A DNA stretch of 19,839 bases from an uncultured Lachnospiraceae bacterium (GTDB lineage Bacteria > Bacillota_A > Clostridia > Lachnospirales > Lachnospiraceae): positions 1 through 19,839 of the forward strand of contig CAMWWS010000008.1 of NCBI GenBank assembly GCA_947178085.1, read 5' to 3'. The notes under the pieces were generated by a model, which saw only the letters and a list, made by a program, of their open reading frames with translations, was not told the DNA's origin and searched no databases. Made by a program: the position numbers and the translations under genes. The stretch's first letter is position 1; each line of letters starts with the position of its first letter. This document shows positions 1 through 6,365 of this stretch, one piece after another.

Positions 1-2
1 GG

Positions 3-1142
3 TGTCTTACTGCCTGCGGCGATACACCGGAAAGGGTAGAAATATCAGGACCGGAAGTTATTGAGGAACCGGTGGTAAAAGACCCTGAAGTTGTGGAGCC
101 GCCTAAGGAGGAAGAGGAACCTGAAGAACCCGCGACGAACGGTGATGTTATTGAAGAAAGAACAGTAGTTAATGGCGAAATCCAGAGCTATCTGACAGGC
201 GAATGGACAAGCGAGGAAATCGCTAACAGAAGACCTATCGCAGTCATGGTTCCTAACAACAGACCTGCAATGCCGCAATACGGACTTTCACTGGCAGGCG
301 TCATCTATGAAGCTCCGGTAGAAGGACGTATCACCAGACTGATGCCAATTTTTGAGAACTTCGACGATTTAGAGAGAATCGGACCCGTCAGAAGCAGCAG
401 GGATTATTATGTTTATACTGCAATGGGATTTGAAGCAATTTATTGTAACTGGGGACTCGCAGTTCCTTATGTGGAGGAATTGATTAACCGTGATACAGTA
501 TATAATGTCAGCGCGGCAGTAGAAGGTATCCATAATCCTGCAGATGAGGCATTTTACAGAGTTAATCGTGGTGATGGTTATGCACTGGAATTTACAGGAT
601 ATCTGAAGATAGAAGGAATGAGGAAGGCTGTGGACAGGCTGGGATATGACTGGAACTATGATTCTTTCCATGTTCGTCCGTTCCTGTTCGCCAATGATAA
701 GATAAAAGATTATCCTGATAATGAAAGCGCTACAATGATTTATCCCGGCGGAAAGTCCGGTAGTAACGCAAGCGGTTACGGTCAATATCATCCTTACTTT
801 GAGTACCACGAAGACGACCATCTCTATTATCGTTATCAGGATGGTAAAAAGCAGATAGACGAATACAATAACGAGCAGCTTGCAGTTACTAACGTTATAT
901 TCCAATACTGTCACGGAGAAGTCAGAGACTCTCACGACTATCTTGCATTTGGAGTTCACGGTGAAGGCGATGCTATTGTTTTCACTAACGGAAAAGTGAT
1001 TAAAGGGACATGGAAACGCAGCGCTGATTTTGAACCTGCTCAATTCTTTGATGAGAACGGAGAAGAAATTGTTATAAATCAGGGTAAAACATGGCTCTGC
1101 AATATCTGGAAAGAGTATAGTGAGTTTGTAGAATACGAATAA
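3..1142 (+). CDS. DUF3048 domain lipoprotein, YerB-like (5' end outside window)
   Basis: The frame is open from the first bases of the window, so the start codon and most of the signal peptide lie upstream. The first readable codons give C-L-T-A-C-G; LTAC is a lipobox with the lipidated cysteine at 15-17. The mature protein is therefore about 375 residues, tethered to the outer face of the membrane. A Pro/Glu-rich linker (residues about 5-50 after the Cys) precedes a globular region with DUF3048 features: RRPIAVMVPNN, the segment IGPVRSSRDYY and, near the C-terminus, GKTWLCNIW. DUF3048/YerB proteins are secreted lipoproteins of unknown function in Firmicutes. The GTG at 72 is an internal codon, not the start. 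Family assignment is from memory of the motifs; the lipobox is seen directly. Confidence 0.85.
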   Translation, partial: CLTACGDTPERVEISGPEVIEEPVVKDPEVVEPPKEEEEPEEPATNGDVIEERTVVNGEIQSYLTGEWTSEEIANRRPIAVMVPNNRPAMPQYGLSLAGVIYEAPVEGRITRLMPIFENFDDLERIGPVRSSRDYYVYTAMGFEAIYCNWGLAVPYVEELINRDTVYNVSAAVEGIHNPADEAFYRVNRGDGYALEFTGYLKIEGMRKAVDRLGYDWNYDSFHVRPFLFANDKIKDYPDNESATMIYPGGKSGSNASGYGQYHPYFEYHEDDHLYYRYQDGKKQIDEYNNEQLAVTNVIFQYCHGEVRDSHDYLAFGVHGEGDAIVFTNGKVIKGTWKRSADFEPAQFFDENGEEIVINQGKTWLCNIWKEYSEFVEYE

Positions 1143-1204
1143 GATTAGGCGATTCTGCTAAAGAAGCATATGACCGGAACTAAGAAAGGGGTATGGCTGT
1201 TAAT

Positions 1205-2191
1205 ATGAAATGGCTGAAATTCAAAATCAAAACATTGACAGACGCAGAAGATATTATTATCAGCACCCTATACGATATCGGATTGGAAGGGGCGCAGATA
1301 GAAGATAAAGTGCCGCTTACCGCATGGGAGAAGGAGCAGATGTTTGTAGACATTCCTCCGGTCAGTGCCGAAGATGACGGAATTGCTTATCTTAGCTTCT
1401 TTGTAGAAGAAAAAGAAGATGGAAGTCTGGAAGTAAACGGTGAAACTACCGATAAGGAAACTGTTCTGAAGCAGATCGAGCAGGAACTTGCAGACTTACA
1501 GATGTTCATGGATATCGGAGAAGGAACCATCAGCATTGAGGAGACTGAAGATATCGATTGGATTAACAACTGGAAACAGTTTTTCCACCAGTTCTATATT
1601 GATGATTTATTGGTTATTCCCTCATGGGAAGAAGTAAAAGAGACTGATAAGAATAAAAAAATTCTGCATATTGATCCGGGGACAGCTTTTGGTACCGGAA
1701 TGCATGAAACAACGCAGCTTTGCATACGCCAGATCAAGAAGTTTCTGACGCCTGAGACAGTGCTTCTTGATGTGGGATGCGGAAGCGGAATATTGGCAAT
1801 CATAGCATTGATGTATGGTGCAAAAAAGGCAGTCGGAACAGACATTGATCCATGTGCGGTTGAAGCCGTCAGACAGAATATGGAAGTTAACGGCATCAAA
1901 GCTGAAGATTTCACAATGATGATTGGAAATATCATTACGGAGAAAGACGTACAGGATAAGGTTGGCTATGCCTGTTATGATATAGTGGTGGCAAATATTC
2001 TGGCGGACGTACTGCTTATGCTTACTCCGGTTATTACGGGTCAGTTGAAAAAAGGCGGTATTTATATTACTTCCGGAATTATTCAGGACAAAGAAGAAGT
2101 GGTTGTAAAAGCAGTCGGAGAGGCAGGGCTCAAAGTACTTGAGGTCACTCGTCAGGGTGAGTGGGTATCGGTAACAGCCATGAAGGAATAA
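1205..2191 (+). CDS. prmA: Ribosomal protein L11 methyltransferase PrmA
   Basis: SAM-dependent class I methyltransferase that trimethylates ribosomal protein L11 in the cytoplasm. Counting from MKW, an N-terminal L11-recognition domain (about 1-125) is followed by the PrmA signature DPGTAFGTGMHETT (157-170), the SAM-binding DVGCGSG (189-195), the acidic TDIDP strand end and VANILADVLL (about 262-271). The family normally begins MKW, so I place the start at ATG 1205. An in-frame ATG at 1193 would add MAVN, but it lies only 1 nt after the AAAGGGG sequence (1185-1191), while 1205 is 13 nt away; neither spacing is ideal. At 328 residues it is slightly longer than the usual 295-315. Its stop overlaps the next start (TAATG), so it is translationally coupled to the VanZ-like gene, with rsmE following. 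PrmA next to RsmE is common in Firmicutes. Confidence 0.95.
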   Translation: MKWLKFKIKTLTDAEDIIISTLYDIGLEGAQIEDKVPLTAWEKEQMFVDIPPVSAEDDGIAYLSFFVEEKEDGSLEVNGETTDKETVLKQIEQELADLQMFMDIGEGTISIEETEDIDWINNWKQFFHQFYIDDLLVIPSWEEVKETDKNKKILHIDPGTAFGTGMHETTQLCIRQIKKFLTPETVLLDVGCGSGILAIIALMYGAKKAVGTDIDPCAVEAVRQNMEVNGIKAEDFTMMIGNIITEKDVQDKVGYACYDIVVANILADVLLMLTPVITGQLKKGGIYITSGIIQDKEEVVVKAVGEAGLKVLEVTRQGEWVSVTAMKE

Positions 2192-2670
2192 TGGAAAAAA
2201 GAAGAGTAATTGCAGGAGTTCTTGCTCTGTTGTGGATGTGTATGATTTTTGCATTTTCCGCACAGCCGAGTGAGGAATCAAGTGAAGTTAGCGGAGCTTT
2301 AAGCCAGCAGATAGTGAGCGGCGTAGGAAAATTTTTTCATCTGAATCTGAATGATGAAGAGTTACGCCGGATAGCGAATGCTATTGAAAAGCCGGTCAGA
2401 AAAGCAGCTCATATGACAGAATATGCGGTTCTGTCTGTTTTATTATATATATGGCTTGGGAAATGTAAGCATGCGATTGCTTTTGCGGCGCTTTATGCTG
2501 CCAGCGACGAACTGCATCAGCGTTTTGTACCGGGGCGTGCGGGAAGACTGGGTGATGTTTTGATAGACAGCGCAGGCGCCGTGATTGGAGTGCTTATTTT
2601 TATAGGAGTGAAAAAATGTATCATTTCTTTGCGGAACCGTCACAAATACAAGGTACGAGAATCGTCATAA
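2191..2670 (+). CDS. VanZ-like family membrane protein
   Basis: Small integral membrane protein of 159 residues. The start is ATG 2191, which shares its A with the prmA stop (TAATG) and has AAGGA 3 nt upstream; the frame continues upstream to 2161 only within prmA. The first helix (about 6-22) ends in FSAQPSEESSEVSG, the VanZ-type motif. Further features are KAAHMTEYAVLSVLLY (about 71-86) and the ASDELHQRFVPGR loop (about 104-116), then a final helix and a basic tail. VanZ-like proteins are widespread in Firmicutes; the vanA-operon VanZ gives low-level teicoplanin resistance, but chromosomal members have no defined function and no resistance role can be claimed. The last 55 nt overlap rsmE, so the basic C-terminal tail is encoded inside the rsmE start region. 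Confidence 0.85.
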   Translation: MEKRRVIAGVLALLWMCMIFAFSAQPSEESSEVSGALSQQIVSGVGKFFHLNLNDEELRRIANAIEKPVRKAAHMTEYAVLSVLLYIWLGKCKHAIAFAALYAASDELHQRFVPGRAGRLGDVLIDSAGAVIGVLIFIGVKKCIISLRNRHKYKVRESS

Positions 2671-3356
2671 CCGGAAATGATGTAAATCATATTAAGAATG
2701 TGCTTCGGATGAAAGTCGGAGAAGAGATAGCCGTCAGTAACGGCGTTGACGGGAAAGAATATCGCTGTGGAATAGAGGAATTTAAAGAAGGCGAAATCAT
2801 TTGCGGTCTGCGCTTCATCAAGGAAGCTGATGTGGAGCTTCCCTCTAAAATATACCTGTTTCAGGGAATACCAAAATCCGATAAAATGGAAATGATAGTG
2901 CAGAAAGCGGTGGAACTGGGAGTTTATGAAATTATTCCGGTTTCAGCGGCAAGATCCATAGTCCGATTTGACGAGAAAAAGGCAAAGAGCAGAATAATCA
3001 GGTGGCAGGGAATAGCAGAAGCGGCAGCGAAGCAAAGCAGAAGAGCAGTCATTCCTGAAGTAAAAGGCGTCATGAGTATGAAGGACGCCATTGTTTATGC
3101 CGAATCATTGGATGTGAAGCTGATTCCTTATGAATTGGCGGAGGATATGAGGAAAACGAAGGAAATTATTGAAGATATTGAAGCCGGAGAATCGGTAGCC
3201 ATTTTTATCGGACCGGAAGGCGGATTTGAAGAAAAAGAAATTGAGGCTGCCACTGAGAAAGGTTTTGTTCCAATCACTCTGGGGAAACGGATTCTCCGTA
3301 CAGAGACAGCAGGCTCTACAGTTCTGTCATGGTTGATGTATCATTTTGAAAAATAG
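2616..3356 (+). CDS. rsmE: 16S rRNA (uracil-1498-N3)-methyltransferase RsmE
   Basis: SPOUT-class enzyme that methylates N3 of U1498 in 16S rRNA of the assembled small subunit. The 246-residue length is typical. The N-terminal PUA-like part contains HIKNVLRM (25-32). The SPOUT domain contains GIPKSDKMEMIVQKAVELGV (84-103), RWQGIAEAAAKQSRR (129-143), the SAM-knot IGPEGGF (198-204) and LGKRILRTETA (222-232). The start ATG 2616 has GGAG about 8 nt upstream. That start lies 55 nt inside the VanZ-like gene, an unusually long but frame-distinct overlap that implies coupled translation. It is the third gene of the prmA-vanZ-rsmE operon. A promoter-bearing gap follows. Confidence 0.96.
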   Translation: MYHFFAEPSQIQGTRIVITGNDVNHIKNVLRMKVGEEIAVSNGVDGKEYRCGIEEFKEGEIICGLRFIKEADVELPSKIYLFQGIPKSDKMEMIVQKAVELGVYEIIPVSAARSIVRFDEKKAKSRIIRWQGIAEAAAKQSRRAVIPEVKGVMSMKDAIVYAESLDVKLIPYELAEDMRKTKEIIEDIEAGESVAIFIGPEGGFEEKEIEAATEKGFVPITLGKRILRTETAGSTVLSWLMYHFEK

Positions 3357-3375
3357 AATGTCAAAAAGCATAAAA

Positions 3376-3404
3376 TTGTCATATATTACATTATAAAATA
3401 ATAT
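3376..3404 (+). promoter_or_regulatory. Putative sigma-A promoter for the cysteine desulfurase-thiI operon
   Basis: TTGTCA (3376-3381) and TAATAT (3399-3404) are separated by 17 nt in the 112-bp AT-rich gap after rsmE. The -35 matches consensus at 5 of 6 positions and the -10 at 4 of 6. A second -10-like TATACT (3424-3429) has no fitting -35. No clear terminator for rsmE is seen here. Confidence 0.5.
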
Positions 3405-3468
3405 ATTCGCAGTCAGGATAGTATATACTTTTTATTTTATAAAAAAATGACGGAAATAGGAGCTGTGT

Positions 3469-4623
3469 ATGGAAGTATATTTGGATAATTCGGCTACGAC
3501 CAGATGCTTTGACGAAGTAGCGCAGCTTATGATGAAAATTAGTTGTGAAGAATATGGGAATCCTTCAAGCATGCATCATAAAGGCGTTGAAGCGGAGCGT
3601 TATTTACGATATGCGAGAGAAACTCTGGCTAAAATACTTAAGGTAAACGAAAAGGAAATCTTTTTTACGTCCGGCGGAACCGAGTCGGATAATATAGCCA
3701 TAGTCGGAACGGCAATGGCGAATCATAGAACCGGGAGACACCTGATTACTACACAGATAGAGCATCCCGCAGTTATACAGACAATGAAGTATCTGGAAGC
3801 TCAGGGATTTAGAGTGACTTATCTTCCGGTGGATAAACAGGGAAAAATACGGCTGGAGGATTTGCAGGAAGCAATCTGTAAAGAGACAATTTTGGTATCA
3901 ATAATGCATACTAATAATGAAATCGGAACGATTGAGCCGATTGCGGAAGCGGGAGAACTGATTAAGAGAACCAATCCTGCAACCGTTTTTCATGTAGATG
4001 CGGTACAGGGTTTTGGCAAATTCCGCATTTATCCTTCCAGGATGAATATTGACCTGCTTTCGGTCAGTGCGCATAAGATTCATGGGCCGAAAGGTGTAGG
4101 TTTCATATACATTAATGATAAAATCAAAATCAACCCGATTATTTACGGTGGCGGGCAGCAGAAAGGTATGCGTTCGGGTACGGAAAATGTTCCGGGAATC
4201 GCAGCTCTTGCCAGAGCGGCAGAGATTATGTATTCTAATCTGGATGCGGATATGAATAGACTCTATGAACTGAGGGATATGTTTATACAGGGAGTCTCAC
4301 AGATTGATAATGTAAAAGTTAATGGCTGCATGGGCGATGAAAGCGCCGCACATATTGTCAGCCTTTCAGTCAGCGGAGTCAGAAGTGAAGTGCTGCTGCA
4401 TGCGCTGGAAGACAGAGGCATATATGTTTCTGCAGGAAGCGCCTGCTCCTCAAATAAACCGCAGCCGTCAGCAACCTTGAAAGCAATCGGTATAGAGAAG
4501 GATTTATTGCATTCTACAATCCGTTTCAGCTTTTCTGTTTTTACTACCGAGGAAGAGATACAATATACGATACAGACGTTGCGTGAGATTGTTCCTGAAT
4601 TAAGGAAATATACGCGGCACTAA
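3469..4623 (+). CDS. Cysteine desulfurase (NifS/IscS family)
   Basis: PLP enzyme that removes sulfur from L-cysteine and passes it as an enzyme persulfide. Visible family features in 384 residues: LDNSATT (5-11), YGNPSS (29-34), the PLP-binding SGGTESDN (68-75), EHP with His99, the VDAVQ strand (176-180), the PLP lysine K203 in SAHKIHGPKG, the RSGTEN loop (235-240) and the persulfide cysteine C326 in SAGSACSSN. The short loop between the active-site Cys and the following helix resembles group I (NifS/IscS) enzymes. Start ATG 3469 has AGGAG 6 nt upstream. It lies directly before thiI, so by context it most likely supplies sulfur for s4U in tRNA (and perhaps thiazole), as the Bacillus NifZ-ThiI pair does. 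A general iron-sulfur role cannot be excluded. Confidence 0.93.
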   Translation: MEVYLDNSATTRCFDEVAQLMMKISCEEYGNPSSMHHKGVEAERYLRYARETLAKILKVNEKEIFFTSGGTESDNIAIVGTAMANHRTGRHLITTQIEHPAVIQTMKYLEAQGFRVTYLPVDKQGKIRLEDLQEAICKETILVSIMHTNNEIGTIEPIAEAGELIKRTNPATVFHVDAVQGFGKFRIYPSRMNIDLLSVSAHKIHGPKGVGFIYINDKIKINPIIYGGGQQKGMRSGTENVPGIAALARAAEIMYSNLDADMNRLYELRDMFIQGVSQIDNVKVNGCMGDESAAHIVSLSVSGVRSEVLLHALEDRGIYVSAGSACSSNKPQPSATLKAIGIEKDLLHSTIRFSFSVFTTEEEIQYTIQTLREIVPELRKYTRH

Positions 4624-4637
4624 TTAAGTTATTAAAA

Positions 4638-4672
4638 TAGGTATTTGCAAAACTTTGTTTTGTAAATACCTA
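4638..4672 (+). other. 16-bp inverted repeat/hairpin between cysteine desulfurase and thiI
   Basis: Arms 4638-4653 and 4657-4672 pair over 16 positions with a single G-T wobble and a 3-nt TTT loop. No T-run follows on the plus strand; the thiI ribosome binding site (AAGGAG, 4692-4697) lies 19 nt downstream. It is therefore not a normal intrinsic terminator for the plus strand. It may be an mRNA processing or stability element, or a partial attenuator, between the two genes. Confidence 0.7.
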
Positions 4673-4703
4673 AATCAGATAAAGATTATAGAAGGAGCTC
4701 CAA

Positions 4704-5882
4704 ATGTTCACATCATTCTTAATAAAGTACGCTGAAATCGGCGTAAAAGGAAAAAACCGTTATCTTTTTGAGGACGCGCTTGTAAAACAGATTAAGCACG
4801 CTTTGAAAAAGTGTGAAGGAAACTTTCAGGTGCGTAAGACTGATGGCAGGATATATGTGGATGCAGTTTCGGATTTTGACTATGAGGAAACTGTGTCAGG
4901 CTTGCAGAAGGTTTTCGGGATTGCGGGAATATGTCCTGTGGTAGTGGTAGAAGATGAAGGGTTTGAAAGGCTTGGAGAGCGTGTTGTCAGATATTTGGAC
5001 GAAGTTTATCCGAATAAGAATAAAACATTTAAAGTAGCCGCAAGAAGGGCAAGGAAGAATTATCCGTTGAATTCCATGGAGATAAATATGGAGTTAGGCG
5101 GAGTGATTCTGGATGCTTTTCCCGAAATGTCGGTTGATGTACATAAGCCGGAGATAATGCTTCATGTTGAAATAAGGGACAAGATATATATATATTCAGA
5201 AATCATTCCGGGACCGGGAGGTATGCCGGTGGGCACCGGAGGTAAAGCAATGCTGTTATTATCAGGAGGAATTGATTCTCCGGTGGCGGGTTATATGATT
5301 GCCAAGAGGGGCGTTAAGATAGACGCCGTGTATTTTCACGCGCCTCCATATACAAGTGAACGTGCGAAACAGAAAGTCGTGGATTTGGCGAAAAAGGTTG
5401 CTCAATATACCGGACCGATTTATCTGCATGTTATAAACTTTACTGATATACAATTATATATTTATGATAAGTGCCCGCATGACGAGCTGACGATTATTAT
5501 GCGCAGATATATGATGCGGATAGCGGAACATATTGCCATGGAATCCGAATGCTTAGGGCTTATTACGGGTGAAAGTATTGGACAGGTGGCTTCGCAGACT
5601 ATGCATTCCCTTATGGCGACCAATGAGGTATGTACACTTCCGGTATACAGACCTTTAATAGGATTTGATAAAATGGAGATTGTGGATATTTCAGAGAAAA
5701 TTGATACCTATGAAACTTCGATTCTTCCATATGAGGACTGTTGTACGATTTTCGTAGCAAAGCATCCTGTTACTAAACCGAATCTGAAAATCATTAAAAG
5801 ACATGAAGAAAATCTGACAGAGAAAATAGATGAATTGGTGCAGACTGCGCTTGATACTGACGAGCTGATCATTGTTTCGTAG
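4704..5882 (+). CDS. thiI: tRNA 4-thiouridine synthase ThiI
   Basis: ATP-dependent sulfurtransferase that makes 4-thiouridine at position 8 of tRNA and, in some bacteria, supplies sulfur for the thiamine thiazole. Order in 392 residues: N-terminal ferredoxin-like domain starting FLIKYAEIGVKGKNR (5-19), THUMP domain (about 60-165), then the PP-loop ATPase with LLLSGGIDSPVAGYM (184-198), TGESIGQVASQT (288-299) and PYEDCCTIF (342-350), which carries the cysteine expected to take part in catalysis. There is no C-terminal rhodanese domain, unlike the 482-residue E. coli enzyme, so a dedicated partner desulfurase is expected; it is encoded immediately upstream. Start ATG 4704 has AAGGAG 6 nt upstream. 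It ends facing a convergent minus-strand gene. Confidence 0.96.
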   Translation: MFTSFLIKYAEIGVKGKNRYLFEDALVKQIKHALKKCEGNFQVRKTDGRIYVDAVSDFDYEETVSGLQKVFGIAGICPVVVVEDEGFERLGERVVRYLDEVYPNKNKTFKVAARRARKNYPLNSMEINMELGGVILDAFPEMSVDVHKPEIMLHVEIRDKIYIYSEIIPGPGGMPVGTGGKAMLLLSGGIDSPVAGYMIAKRGVKIDAVYFHAPPYTSERAKQKVVDLAKKVAQYTGPIYLHVINFTDIQLYIYDKCPHDELTIIMRRYMMRIAEHIAMESECLGLITGESIGQVASQTMHSLMATNEVCTLPVYRPLIGFDKMEIVDISEKIDTYETSILPYEDCCTIFVAKHPVTKPNLKIIKRHEENLTEKIDELVQTALDTDELIIVS

Positions 5883-5929
5883 AAAAAATGGCATCACATG
5901 ATAATTATTGATTATCCTGTGATACCATT
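5881..5929 (-). terminator. Intrinsic terminator of the HPr-like gene (possibly bidirectional)
   Basis: Arms 5887-5905 and 5911-5929 form a 19-position stem with two imperfect pairs and a 5-nt loop. Read on the minus strand it is followed by a run of T (complement of the A-run 5883-5888), the expected layout for termination of the leftward HPr-like gene. On the plus strand it lies 4 nt after the thiI stop but lacks a T-run, so thiI termination there would be weaker. Confidence 0.75.
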
Positions 5930-5962
5930 GCCAATATGTTTGCTTATTTAGAAAATTGCAGC

Positions 5963-6193
5963 TTATATCAAATAAGGCTTCAAAGCATTCAGTATCTCTT
6001 CGGCATTATCTTCTGTATGGATATTCAAATCAATAGGCTTAGACAGGTCCAGACTAAAGATGCCCATGATGGATTTTGCGTCAATTACGTATCTGCCTGA
6101 TACCAGATCGAAATCATAATCAAATTTTGTAATATCGTTTACGAAAGACTTAACTTTGTCGATAGAATTTAAAGAGATTTGAACTGTTTTCAT
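5963..6193 (-). CDS. HPr-family (PTS phosphocarrier-like) protein lacking the active-site histidine
   Basis: A 76-residue protein with the HPr fold pattern. KSIMGIFSL aligns with the regulatory Ser46 segment of HPr (Bacillus: KSIMGVMSL), and the flanking strands and C-terminal helix (AEEILNALKPYL) fit. Anchoring on that segment, the place of catalytic His15 in GxHARPA holds SID: there is no histidine there and no HARPA motif; the only histidine is in the late NIHTED strand. It should therefore be unable to take phosphate from Enzyme I at His15 but could be a target of HPr kinase at the serine. The Ser46-only arrangement recalls Bacillus Crh. The start is ATG at 6193, with AAGGAGG 9 nt upstream; a TTG just before it (6196) is less likely. 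It is monocistronic, with its own promoter and terminator. Confidence 0.85.
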   Translation of the reverse strand: MKTVQISLNSIDKVKSFVNDITKFDYDFDLVSGRYVIDAKSIMGIFSLDLSKPIDLNIHTEDNAEEILNALKPYLI

Positions 6194-6221
6194 CAAAACT
6201 TACCTCCTTTTTATTACTTTC

Positions 6222-6230
6222 TGCTATAAT
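6222..6230 (+). promoter_or_regulatory. Putative extended -10 promoter toward mtaB
   Basis: TGCTATAAT is a perfect TGn extended -10 followed by a perfect -10 hexamer. No good -35 exists at 16-18 nt upstream, which extended -10 promoters tolerate. It would start transcription near 6237, giving mtaB a leader of about 130 nt. Confidence 0.45.
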
Positions 6231-6257
6231 ACTAAATGTTGGAGGAGTAAAAGTCAA
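6229..6257 (-). promoter_or_regulatory. Putative promoter of the HPr-like gene
   Basis: On the minus strand TTGACT (6257-6252) and TAGTAT (6234-6229) are separated by 17 nt, about 35-60 nt upstream of the start codon. The -35 matches 5 of 6 positions and the -10 matches 4 of 6. It overlaps a plus-strand extended -10, making a divergent, physically overlapping promoter pair. Confidence 0.5.
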
Positions 6258-6292
6258 TGATAAATACATACAAAAATTGGATACTAGTGTGA
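6257..6292 (+). CDS. Possible 11-codon leader ORF upstream of mtaB
   Basis: ATG 6257 opens MINTYKNWILV and stops at TGA 6290-6292. A strong GGAGGAG (6241-6247) lies 9 nt upstream. The stop codon falls in the 5' arm of the palindrome 6289-6308. The placement is that of a leader peptide in a translation-coupled attenuator, but nothing proves that it is translated; it may be chance. Confidence 0.25.
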   Translation: MINTYKNWILV

Positions 6293-6344
6293 AAAATATA
6301 TTTTTCACCTACAATTTGTGATCTGATGCACAAATTTGCAGGTG
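6289..6344 (+). promoter_or_regulatory. Two overlapping inverted repeats in the mtaB leader
   Basis: The first element is a perfect 20-bp palindrome, GTGAAAAATATATTTTTCAC (6289-6308). The second pairs 6306-6320 with 6329-6344 (14 pairs, one mismatch, one bulge, 8-nt loop) and ends 3 nt before the AAGGAG at 6348-6353. They share CAC 6306-6308, so the full stems cannot coexist in one RNA. Neither is followed by a T-run, so control, if any, would act on translation initiation. As DNA, the palindrome could instead be an operator between the divergent genes. Confidence 0.45.
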
Positions 6345-6365
6345 AAGAAGGAGTGCGGAGCCGGT

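Noticed and set aside
369..1043. Long antisense open frame opposite the YerB-like gene and similar antisense frames opposite prmA, RNase J, trhP and glnA
   Set aside because: These have no binding sites, give low-complexity or Cys/Ile-rich translations without known motifs, and lie wholly opposite convincing genes.
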